Positions 1 to 8,934 of a stretch of DNA of 64,000 nucleotides are shown here, in pieces. Under the pieces are notes generated by a model that had not been told where the DNA came from, searched no databases, and saw nothing but the letters and a program-made list of their open reading frames with translations. The stretch spans positions 4,681,001 to 4,745,000 of the forward strand of contig CATNEN010000002.1 in assembly GCA_950097015.1 (NCBI GenBank). The letters run 5' to 3'. Each line of letters opens with the position of its first letter. Within the stretch, counting starts at the first letter, position 1. This DNA comes from Macrostomum hystrix (Eukaryota > Platyhelminthes > Macrostomidae). The translations under genes and the position numbers were made by a program.

Positions 1-1489
1 TACTAAATCTAGGCCTACTAAGCTTAGGCTGTGCTACAGTAGGCCTACATATAACATATATAGGACAGGGCCTATGAAATATATAAGCCTGCGAAGCCTA
101 AAAAGCATAGGCCTAGCCGGTACTTTTACTAGGGGTGAAATCTCATCAACCGAACAAGAAAATGTCATTTTCAAACATTCCATGTTTGATAACAAAAAAA
201 CTAAACAAGATAAGAAAATCTAATTTACCGGTACTTGTTAAAAACAGTTTTATCTTTCAAATGAAAGTCTACTCATCTAAATCGGTTAACTACAAAAAAA
301 GTTGTGTCTATTTTTGTTTCAATTCCGAACAATGAATTTCCCATTTCATCAAACCGAACGATGTTTCTGATGTTCGGTTTTTTTTGCCCAAAAAATTGAC
401 TTCTGCTCAATAAAAAGCTATAACAAAACAGTGTAAAAGAAAGAAAAAATCATGCTGCATCGATTTAAGTAAAGTTCAATAGTCCGATTTGATAAGAAGA
501 GGGTTATTTTTTACATCGAAGTATGTACCCCCAACCCGAGTCAAATAGTGCAATTTTCATTCCATCTTGAGTTTTCCTGCTTCAGGCACACTAAACAGCG
601 AAACAAACAGCGAAAAAGTCATGTGCTGTCTTTGCTCATGAGTTTCCTATGGTTCGCGGAGTTTATAGTCTTTTGCAACGAAGCCTTTAGTGACAAACTC
701 ACCCTCATTTCATAATTTTAGGCCTGGCAGTACTTGCGATATCTCAGACTTAAAGTCGCTGCAGCTTTATTATGCAAACACAGATGCTTGGTAAAACTTT
801 AAAATAAATGAAAACCGTGCAGAACTTCAAGTTAAAATCGGTTTCTCCAAGTTTAAAAGTGTTTACGCTGACTAATGAGAATTAATGTAACTCACTTACA
901 CAAAAAATGTCCATTTTTTCGAAATCTTTCATACTTTTTTCTGAGCGTGTTTTTCTACTGCCAGACTACTAGTCCTACTGGCAGTAGTCTGTTGCGGACA
1001 TTTTAAAAGCTAAAGCAAATGATCCCAACTCTTAGGAAAAAAGATTGAAGGTCCAATAGAGGCTAGGCCTACACAACTGGGACTCCTTGGCAGACAGGGC
1101 AGAGAAGGAGACAAAGGCGGGAGAGAGCCGAACAGACCATTGTGTGATCTCCATGGCAACCGAGTTGCACATATGACAATTGTTGGCTACGATGAATGAC
1201 GGGGCGAGGCCTAGCCAAAGGTATGAAGAAGCAATCTGGACTGGAAGCCGACCCCAAAACCCTGACTCGACTTGTTGGAGGCCACTTAAATTTGCCCATC
1301 AACACACAGCAGATAGGCAAAGTAGCATTAGGCCTATAGGCCTAGCACATAAAGAAAGGTCATAAATAAGAGCAAGTACTTGGGGGCCTAATTTCAAGGC
1401 TGAAAATTTACTCTGTAACTTGATCTTTAACAAAAAACGGATGCAGTCACAATGCAGGGAGACAAAAAGAAGATGAGGAAGAGAGCTGA
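1..1489. other. AT-rich intergenic DNA, no gene seen
   Basis: I see no convincing coding exon on either strand. The left end is rich in the palindrome TAGGCCTA. A 10-bp perfect inverted repeat (arms 955-964 and 978-987, CTACTGCCAG/CTGGCAGTAG, 13-nt loop) could form a small hairpin, but it has no neighbouring gene to regulate. Confidence 0.6.
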
Positions 1490-1499
1490 AAGTATATAG

Positions 1500-1862
1500 C
1501 GACTAAGCGTGAAAGAGGATAGAGAGGAAAGGGTAAGAAAGAGAAGGAGAGGGTAAGGAAGAGAAGGAGAGGGTAAAAGAGAGAAGGAGAGGGTAAGAGA
1601 GAGAAGGAGAGGGTAAAAGAGAGAAGGAGAGGGTAAGAGAGAGAAGGAGAGGGTAAGAGAGAGAAGGAGAGGGGAAGAGAGAGAAAATGAGGGGAAGACA
1701 GAGAAGGAGAGGAAAAGACAGAGAAGGAGAGGGGAAGACAGAAAAATTGAGGGGTAGACAGAAGGAGAGGAGAAGACAGAGAAGGAGAGAGGAAGACAGA
1801 CAGAGAAGGAGAGGGGAGGAGGAAGAAGGAGATATAAGAAGAGAGGGAGAGCGGGAGAGGTG
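1500..1862. repeat. Purine-rich ~18-bp tandem repeat
   Basis: Degenerate tandem copies of gagaaggagagggtaaga and close variants, almost pure purine on the plus strand. The open frames on the minus strand here (Leu/Ser/Pro-rich) are by-products of the repeat. Confidence 0.9.
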
Positions 1863-2260
1863 GTGAACAGAGGTAGGGGGCGAGGTAGAGGGAGAAAGAG
1901 TTCGCTCTTGTCACCAATATTCTCAGCCCCAGTCAGCAGCCCCCCAGCCAAATTGCATGCGGGTTGAAGCTAGCCAATAGACCAATGCCGCACAAAAATT
2001 CATGAGCCAATCAAAATGCTCGAAGACCAAAACCCCTGAACCGGGGTTCAATTTTGGGGTCATTCCATTACCACTCAGCCAGAGGCTAGGCCAGAGATTT
2101 TAGGCTTACTTTGAAGGGTTGGAATTATTGCATAATACGAGTACAAAGCACATTTTAGAAAAAAAAAACAGTAAACAGCCAATTATCGCAGTTTATTTTC
2201 TTTGCTGAGAGCTGCGAATGCAAATGGAATCCCAATCACACGAAAGGACAAAACTAAAAG
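1863..2260. other. Intergenic DNA before the 36-bp repeat
   Basis: Mixed-composition DNA with no splice-bounded exon. It ends at an ATG in good Kozak context (A at -3, G at +4) that opens the repeat-encoded frame beginning at 2261. Confidence 0.4.
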
Positions 2261-4198
2261 ATGGCTAAAATACTACGAGTAAAAGAGAGCCAGAAAGAAG
2301 AGGGCGGGAGTGAGGAAGCTGAAGAGCAGAAAGAAGATGGTTGGAGTGAGGAAGCTGAGAAGCAGAAAGAAGAGGGCGGGAGTGAGGAAGCTGAAGAGCA
2401 GAAAGAAGATGGTTGGAGTGAGGAAGCTGAGAAGCAGAAAGAAGAGGGCGGGAGTGAGGAAGCTGAAGAGCAGAAAGAAGAGGGCCAGAGTGAGGAAGCT
2501 GAGAAGCAGAAAGAAGAGGGCCAGAGTGTGGAAGCTGAAGAGCAGAAAGAAGAGGGCGGGAGTGTGGAAGCTGAAGAGCAGAAAGAAGAGGGCCAGAGTG
2601 AGGAAGCTGAGAAGCAGAAAGAAGAGGGCGGGAGTGAGGAAGCTGAAGAGCAGAAAGAAGATGGTTGGAGTGAGGAAGCTGAGAAGCAGAAAGAAGAGGG
2701 CGGGAGTGAGGAAGCTGAGAGCCAGAAAGAAGATGGCGGGAGTGAGGAAGCTGAGAAGCAGAAAGAAGAGGGCGGGAGTGAGGAAGCTGAAGAGCAGAAA
2801 GAAGATGGTTGGAGTGAGGAAGCTGAGAAGCAGAAAGAAGAGGGCGGGAGTGAGGAAGCTGAAGAGCAGAAAGAAGATGGCGGGAGTGAGGAAGCTGAGA
2901 AGCAGAAAGAAGAGGGCGGGAGTGAGGAAGCTGAAGAGCAGAAAGAAGAGGGCCAGAGTGAGGAAGCTGAAGAGCAGAAAGAAGATGGCGGGAGTGAGGA
3001 AGCTGAAGAGCAGAAAGAAGAGGGCCAGAGTGAGGAAGCTGAGAAGCAGAAAGAAGAGGGCCAGAGTGAGGAAGCTGAAGAGCAGAAAAAAGAGGGCGGG
3101 AGTGAGGAAGCTGAAGAGCAGAAAGAAGAGGGCGGGAGTGAGGAAGCTGAAGATCAGAAAAAAGAGGGCGGGAGTGACGAAGCTGAAGAGCAGAAAGAAG
3201 AGGGCCAGAGTGAGGAAGCTGAGAAGCAGAAAGAAGAGGGCGGGAGTGAGGAAGCTGAGAAGCAGAAAGAAGAGGGCGGGAGTGAGGAAGCTGAAGAGCA
3301 GAAAAAAGAGGGCGGGAGTGAGGAAGCTGAAGAGCAGAAAGAAGAGGGCGGGAGTGAGGAAGCTGAAGAGCAGAAAGAAGAGGGCCAGAGTGAGGAAGCT
3401 GAGAAGCAGAAAGAAGAGGGCGGGAGTGAGGAAGCTGAGAGCCAGAAAGAAGATGGCGGGAGTGAGGAAGCTGAGAAGCAGAAAGAAGAGGGCGGGAGTG
3501 AGGAAGCTGAAGAGCAGAAAGAAGATGGCGGGAGTGAGGAAGCTGAGAAGCAGAAAGAAGAGGGCGGGAGTGAGGAAGCTGAGAGCCAGAAAGAAGATGG
3601 CGGGAGTGAGGAAGCTGAGAAGCAGAAAGAAGAGGGCGGGAGTGAGGAAGCTGAAGAGCAGAAAGAAGATGGTTGGAGTGAGGAAGCTGAGAAGCAGAAA
3701 GAAGAGGGCGGGAGTGAGGAAGCTGAAGAGCAGAAAGAAGAGGGCGGGAGTGAGGAAGCTGAAGAGCAGAAAGAAGAGGGCGGGAGTGAGGAAGCTGAAG
3801 AGCAGAAAGAAGAGGGCGGGAGTGAGGAAGCTGAAGAGCAGAAAGAAGAGGGCGGGAGTGAGGAAGCTGAAGAGCAGAAAGAAGAGGGCGGGAGTGAGGA
3901 AGCTGAAGAGCAGAAAGAAGAGGGCGGGAGTGAGGAAGCTGAAGAGCAGAAAGAAGAGGGCGGGAGTGAGGGTGCAGGGTGGCAACCACAGCGACGATTT
4001 TTGTCTTTTATGTTGAAGGTGGAAGCTAGGCCTTTTGACATTGATAGCTTCCAGAAAAAAAACTCAATTCCTTCTCGTGGTGACTCGGAAGCAAGGACTC
4101 ATTTGTCTTCTGCTAATAATTTGGTATTTGGTGCTGCATTTTATATCATTGATATGTTTGATTTGATTCCATTGACATTCAGAAATATAGGGGCCTAA
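2261..4198 (+). CDS. Hypothetical Glu/Lys-rich tandem-repeat protein (645 aa)
   Basis: Not recognised. The frame starts at an ATG in good Kozak context. It has a 10-residue leader, then roughly 46 copies of a 12-residue unit (consensus GGSEEAEEQKEE), and ends in about 70 non-repetitive residues before a stop. If translated it would be a highly charged, helical or disordered protein. The DNA unit is 36 bp, a multiple of three, and it happens to lack stops in other frames too: a Lys/Arg-rich frame on the plus strand and Pro/Leu/Ser frames on the minus strand. An open frame is therefore weak evidence of coding. In favour are the good start, the unique C-terminal tail in the same frame, and substitutions that mostly swap E/K, E/D or G/W/Q without breaking the frame. 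No introns or poly(A) signal were identified. Confidence 0.3.
   Translation: MAKILRVKESQKEEGGSEEAEEQKEDGWSEEAEKQKEEGGSEEAEEQKEDGWSEEAEKQKEEGGSEEAEEQKEEGQSEEAEKQKEEGQSVEAEEQKEEGGSVEAEEQKEEGQSEEAEKQKEEGGSEEAEEQKEDGWSEEAEKQKEEGGSEEAESQKEDGGSEEAEKQKEEGGSEEAEEQKEDGWSEEAEKQKEEGGSEEAEEQKEDGGSEEAEKQKEEGGSEEAEEQKEEGQSEEAEEQKEDGGSEEAEEQKEEGQSEEAEKQKEEGQSEEAEEQKKEGGSEEAEEQKEEGGSEEAEDQKKEGGSDEAEEQKEEGQSEEAEKQKEEGGSEEAEKQKEEGGSEEAEEQKKEGGSEEAEEQKEEGGSEEAEEQKEEGQSEEAEKQKEEGGSEEAESQKEDGGSEEAEKQKEEGGSEEAEEQKEDGGSEEAEKQKEEGGSEEAESQKEDGGSEEAEKQKEEGGSEEAEEQKEDGWSEEAEKQKEEGGSEEAEEQKEEGGSEEAEEQKEEGGSEEAEEQKEEGGSEEAEEQKEEGGSEEAEEQKEEGGSEEAEEQKEEGGSEEAEEQKEEGGSEGAGWQPQRRFLSFMLKVEARPFDIDSFQKKNSIPSRGDSEARTHLSSANNLVFGAAFYIIDMFDLIPLTFRNIGA
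2291..3972 (+). repeat. 36-bp minisatellite, ~46 copies
   Basis: Head-to-tail copies of a 36-bp unit (it begins gggagtgaggaagctgaaga) with a few recurring variants: agcag/gagaagcag, gaagatggttgg, gggccag. The last eight units (about 3690-3970) are nearly identical, which suggests recent expansion at the 3' end. Confidence 0.97.
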
Positions 4199-4805
4199 GC
4201 CTGTTGCCTGCAGTGTGTGTTGATTTGCTTTCAAATTTAATCAATTTGTATTGAGTCTGCTTCCTTTCTTGGTTTGTTCGTCAGGGGTTTTTGTTAACCG
4301 AGAAGGAGGCCCTTCCCTGCCGCAGCAGCAAGCAAACCTTGTTGTATTTATCAAGAAGGTAAATTTTATTGTAATCAATATTTTCTGCCTTGACAAAAAA
4401 TACTAATCGTTTAAATATGAGCGTAGATTCTTTCTAGCAGATTCTTGTTTATGTATTATTTCTTGATTTAATTTTAAGTTGCTTGCCGCTGAAAACCAAG
4501 TTAAAGCCACTAAGTAAAACACAATTATATACACATGAAAGAGTTCATAAGCAATTTTTTTGTTTTTTTTAGATTTTTTGTTTTTGATGTGCGCTTATGT
4601 AATATAAAGGTGCAGATAATAGCAAGGCAATGTTTGACAAGCAGGCAGACAAAACGATTGTCGATACGAGTGCAGCAATGAGCATTTGTTAAGCAATTTG
4701 TGAATAAGGAGGATGATGCAAGCATATTTAAATATAAGAAAAGTAAAATAAAATGAGCATTTCGCATTGAGCAGCACAAATGACTATGTAGCCTAATGCG
4801 GCAGT
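4199..4805. other. Intergenic DNA, no gene seen
   Basis: AT-rich sequence between the 36-bp repeat frame and the 3' end of the minus-strand transposase-OTU gene. Nothing recognisable. Confidence 0.4.
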
Positions 4806-4811
4806 TTTATT
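4806..4811 (-). promoter_or_regulatory. Poly(A) signal of the transposase-OTU gene
   Basis: AATAAA on the minus strand, about 155 bp beyond the OTU stop codon. It is the nearest canonical signal, and its position suits a short 3' UTR. Confidence 0.5.
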
Positions 4812-4965
4812 TATAAGATTAGAAACCGTAAGCTTGAGAGTGTGATATTTTAGATTAAAATATAGTAATGTTCAAATAGATACAATTAAATAGCGTATCT
4901 ATATGAGATGGCTTAAAAAGAATGATTTCCTCATGCTGCTCAGTGCCTAATGCGGCTGCGGGCAT

Positions 4966-6077
4966 TCATGAGTTCATCTCGAGCCCAGATGAACCCACGA
5001 TTCCGACTGTCATGCCTTTTGCAAACTGGGGATTCGGCAACACAGCGACTTCACTCACCAGTGCAGGGAACTCATCGCTCTGGTCCGGGAAGACGAACGG
5101 CTTCTGTCCTCCGGCCATCCAGCTCGAGATTGACTGGGTGCAAGCAGAGACGATGACTTGTTTGTCACCCAGGAGATGAATAACTCGACTCGGGTAATGC
5201 TGCCAGGAGTCCACACGTCCTCTGCACGTTGTCCGCACGGCGGCCAGCACCCAGCAGTTGAGGCTCAGTTCCGGTAGAGGCAGCGGCAATAGCGGCATGT
5301 AATGCACCTCCGGGATGTGCGCCAGCTTGATCGGCTGAACACCTTGCATGCACCCATCCGGCAGGACCTCGGTTGGACAAGTGCTTTCAGGCTGGTAGAT
5401 GTGAATCGGCCTGCTAAGAAAATATGCTAATGCAACGATAATTGGGTGATCGGCATATGTGCTGGGAAGCCTCATTTCTGTAAAGTAAGTTTCAAGCGGC
5501 TTATCGAGAAAATTAACGATACTCTCACCATTGGATGCGAGTACTAGGCCATGCTTCTCCAAGTAGTCGCAGGTGTCCAGCCGAAGCTGGACTGCATCAG
5601 CTTCAGTGCCCTCAGACCGCAGAATCTGCTGAATTGAGTCAAAAAAGCAATTGCCGGATGAATCAGCCTTATCAATTGAGCAATTCAGTGACTTCGCCTT
5701 CGCATCAAGCATGCGAAGTGCATCGTCGATACTGAGCGCGGCTGGGGTAGAAGCGGCTGCAGGCTGCTGCTCTGAGGCACTCGCGACTCGCATGGGCACT
5801 CGCCGTGGAACCGGAATCGGCTTCCTCTTTTGCAGCCGAGCAGCTTGCCGGGCACTCTTCAAGTTTAGGGCAGCTTGACGCTTCTGCGCTCTGGCTCTGA
5901 AAAAGGCTAGAATGGAGCGGCTTGTCAAGTTAGGATGTGGTATGTCCTGGTAGACGGATGTTTTCCTTCTTTTAGTAGGAATTGCAGGAGCCTGGCCATG
6001 CCGCTTCGTTGGAAACGCGATTTCCTGAGCAGTTGCCTTGCCAGCCGCTGACACGGATGACACCGGGCAGAATGCAC
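4966..6077 (-). CDS. OTU-family cysteine protease exon
   Basis: It encodes about 369 residues. After a basic, low-complexity linker there is an OTU domain. The catalytic Cys lies in ADSSGNCFFDSI (family pattern D-G-N-C-L/F-F), followed by a YADHPIIVALAYFLSRPIHIY segment that corresponds to the 'W-G....ALA....I.V' strand, and the catalytic His in VHYMPL. The full Cys/His pair argues for an active deubiquitinase fold. About 110 further residues are unassigned. The acceptor TTTTCCAGCAG puts the exon in phase with the preceding transposase exon. OTU domains are known in host enzymes, viruses and some mobile elements. Confidence 0.88.
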
Positions 6078-8934
6078 CTGCTGGAAAACAGGAAATGATT
6101 CAATATATTTCATTGCGAAATGGCCAACAAGGCATTCAAAATTTAATGAATAGATTCTTTCGTCTTTATTTGACTTAGGTTAGTGCATTAAGCCGTAAGC
6201 AAAAAGGCTCATAAACCCCAAGAGTCATAAGCCCCAAGGCTCATAAACCCCAAGGCTCAATTAGACCAAATTGCTGAAAAATCCCGATAAATCAATAGAA
6301 TCAACTGACAGAGTTCATTTGATCGGTGAATGCACTTCACAACTTGAGAGTGAGTCAAAGGAGTAAATAAATAAAATATATCATAATTTTATAATTTCTT
6401 ACCTGGCTGCTCCTCGTCACTTGATGCCGCATTGACCGCCGGAATTGTTTCCTGTTCTTCATCCGCTGGCATTGGACTGCTCTCAACCAGGTTGCTGCAA
6501 CTGTCTGAGCTCTGCGGGTCAGAGGAGGGGTCGCCTTCAGAGCTGACGTGCTCGTCATTAGGCTGCTCGCAGCAGAAATTGCCAGTCAGTCGGAACAGCA
6601 GCTGCTGCAGTGTGCGATCTGCATCAGTCTGAGCCGGCTCGGTCTGCAGCCGTTCAAGGTAAGCAGCCCCCAGAACGTCCTCGAAGCAGCGCTCAACAGA
6701 GCCGGCGACCGTCTGGCACTTTCTTGAAATCTTGGAAATTTTCGCTTCTGGCTGGCTAGATTGGCTCCCGCCGATGCTGCAGGCAACGTCCTGGATCACG
6801 GGTGCAGGTGGAGGGTCCTGGCGCTTGCAGAGCTTGTCGTAGGCCAGAGCATCCGGATTCCGCGGATAGATGCCGCTCTTCCTGAAGCCAGCGCTGATGT
6901 TCTTAGGAGTCGCCCGCTCCATCAGGACCTCCCGCAGCATGCTGACGAAGCTCAATCTGCTGATCATGCTGCCAAATGCCACTTTCCGAGACCGGTCCGC
7001 CAGAAGCTCTCGCCAGCCAGCTTTCACCGAACGAAAGACGGCAAGATCAAGCGGCTGAAGGACATGCGTGGCATTCGGAACGAGGCCGTAGAGCACGACC
7101 TTCTGTTGCCGCAGGTAGTCAAGAACCTCTAGGGAGAATCTAGAGTCATGCAGATCTGTGAAAAGGACAACTGGGCGACGGGTATTGTGTTGTTCCAAGA
7201 ATGGAACAAATGTTTCCTTTGCGAAAGCCTCAAATGCATTGGCTGTCATCCAACCATTGGGTGAAAATGCATAGTGGTAATCACTTGGATAGGCACCCAT
7301 TTGCTGTTGCTTTTTTCCTGGAAACAGAAAGCGTGGCGGTAAAATTGCACCAGCGCATTGCACGGTAATTAAAACGGTCGTGTGCTTGCGATCACTGCCG
7401 TGAACCTTCTGCACAACATTCACCATGCCCTTCTCAGCTAAAACTGAGTGGGATTTCATTGCCTGTGGCACTGAAATTTCGTCGCAGTTGAACATGCGGG
7501 CCGGGTCCTGCAGAGCTCCATCGAGAAGGCTGTCGCTCTCGAAGTCCGATAGCTCTGTGAACCAGTTGCGGATCCGCCCTTCGGTGACAAGCGTCCGGGC
7601 TGGATTGACAGCCTGGGGTGTCCGGCGAGAAATGTCCGGGTGCCGCTCCAGGAAGCGATTTATCCAGCCATCGGACAAACCAGACTGCTTGAGCTAAGAG
7701 AAAATAAGATTAATGCAGCGAAAAGTTATTTAAAAGTTGAAATGCACAAGATTTAATTCTCAGGGATGGAGAGATGAAGGGATGGAGAGATGAAGGGATG
7801 GAGAGATGAAGGGATGGAGAGATGAAGGGATGGAGAGATGAAGGGATGGAGAGATGAAGGGATGGATATATGAAAAGATGAGGAAATTTCTTATGCTCAT
7901 CCTTAGGCCTATTTGTTTATAGGGGATATCTCAAAAGTCTGTCTACAAAACTTATTAACATTTTCATCATAATACGATCTCATACTATAATGATGGCCCT
8001 CTGATTATATTTCGGTGGGACTGCCATGCACCATACTGGGGCACCGTGAAAGCGGAACAGTGTGAAGGTTTCCAGGGCGCTGTCTCTAGGGCGAAGCCAG
8101 ATGTAAGTGAAATATAAATATATATAAATATAAAAAATATTTATATAAAAAATATAAATATAAATATTGGGGAAGAAGAGAAACAAGCAACGAAGGAAAA
8201 AGCGGGTGAAGAGAACCTGGAGGGGAAGGGGATGAAGAGAACCTGGAGGGGAAGCGGTGAAGAGAACCTAGAGGGGAAGGGGATGAAGAGAACCTGGAGG
8301 GGAAGCGGTGAAGAGAACCTGGAGGGGAAGGGGATGAAGAGAACCTGGAGGGGAAGCGGTGAAGGGAACCTGGAGGAGAAGCGGTGAAGAGAACCTGGAG
8401 GGGAAGCGGTGAAGTGAACCTGGAGGGGAAGCGGTGAAGAGAACCTGGAGGGGAAGGGGATGAAGACGCTTCTTTTCCGGAACAAAAAATGAAGATGTGG
8501 GTCCTAAACGCATTCGATAGAAATTTGAACATTTTTGGCCTGTTCCCTATACCTTGGTTGCAGGTAGCAGGCCGCTGCGGTCCTCGCTCGCTTCGCTGAG
8601 CTTCACGACTGCTTGGGTCGCCTGTTGCTGCAGCTGCTTCCGAGTGATAGGAATTTGCTGCCGGGCAGCTTGCTTTATTGACTCGCTGAGCAGCTGCTCT
8701 TCAGCTTGGGTGAAGTACCGCTTGCATGTGTTCTTATTGCGCGGCCTCTGCCCATTCAGTACCTTGCGGACTCTGTCATAAAGTGTAGTGGTGGGTACAG
8801 AATATTGATTAGCAGCATCTCGATAATTTATTGATTTCCCACTTCGGATTTGTGCTATTGATGTGGAGTGTGCTGCGGGAATCGAGTGGGAATGTGAGCC
8901 AGCAGAATTTTTCAATTTTTTTAGTATCTAATAA
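4966..8934 (-). CDS. Three-exon fusion gene: pogo-like transposase plus OTU protease
   Basis: Exons on the minus strand are about 8934-8553 (helix-turn-helix), 7693-6403 (DDE domain) and 6077-4966 (OTU). Both introns have GT-AG ends. The joins keep the frame: phase 0 at AAG|CTC, and phase 1 at G|GT to give Gly. The product would be about 925 aa with domain order HTH-psq/CENP-B type, DDE, basic linker, OTU. Pogo/Tigger/Jerky transposases bind terminal inverted repeats and cut DNA; OTU proteases cleave ubiquitin or ubiquitin-like chains. Joining them in one protein is inferred from splice signals only. The first exon has no ATG in its frame, so the true start is either an unseen upstream exon or lost. 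Intron 1 carries two minisatellites. I could not find terminal inverted repeats, so it may be a mobile element or a domesticated host gene. Confidence 0.68.
6403..7693 (-). CDS. Transposase exon 2: DDE superfamily catalytic domain
   Basis: It encodes about 430 residues. The exon opens with SDGWINRFLERHPDISRR, typical of the CENP-B/Tigger segment just before the catalytic core. The three acidic residues are present: FNCDE for D1, FTDLHDSR for D2 (family form D-x-H-x-S-H, with the last His replaced by Arg here), and LQPLD for D3. Thirty-five residues lie between D2 and D3. The core has no internal stop, so it could be active. A Ser/Glu/Asp-rich tail leads to the donor CAG|GTAAGA. The acceptor TTTTCTCTTAG lies at 7694-7704. 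Confidence 0.88.
7763..7875 (-). repeat. 16-bp minisatellite in transposase intron 1
   Basis: About seven copies of gggatggagagatgaa, head to tail, inside the intron between the HTH and DDE exons. Confidence 0.95.
8204..8465 (-). repeat. 25/26-bp minisatellite in transposase intron 1
   Basis: About ten tandem copies alternating between two forms: ggaggggaagcggtgaag and ggaggggaaggggatgaag, each followed by agaacct. Serine/proline-rich minus-strand frames here are by-products of the repeat. Confidence 0.93.
8553..8934 (-). CDS. Transposase exon 1: pipsqueak-type helix-turn-helix
   Basis: It encodes about 125 residues with a psq-type HTH: an IRSGKSINYRDAANQYSVP core followed by TTLYDRV. This matches the pattern of pogo-family DNA-binding domains, in which a recognition helix follows a residue run like 'AA..Y.VP.TTL..R'. 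The second half (QAEEQLLSESIKQAA) resembles the CENP-B-type second HTH. It ends at a good donor, AAG|GTATAG. The left boundary is uncertain: a weak acceptor (ATTATTAG) lies at about 8935, and an A7 run there could also be a frameshift site. Confidence 0.65.

Noticed and set aside
1427-1951. Long minus-strand Leu/Ser/Pro-rich open frames
   Set aside because: They only translate the purine-rich tandem repeat; there are no splice or domain signals.
2265-3989. Three long minus-strand frames and a second plus-strand frame over the 36-bp array
   Set aside because: The repeat unit is a multiple of three and stop-free in several frames, so these are shadows.
6761-7132. Plus-strand frame over the transposase
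   Set aside because: It is antisense to the DDE exon, with no independent support; the same is true of plus-strand frames over the OTU exon, the CBM20-like genes and the ankyrin gene.
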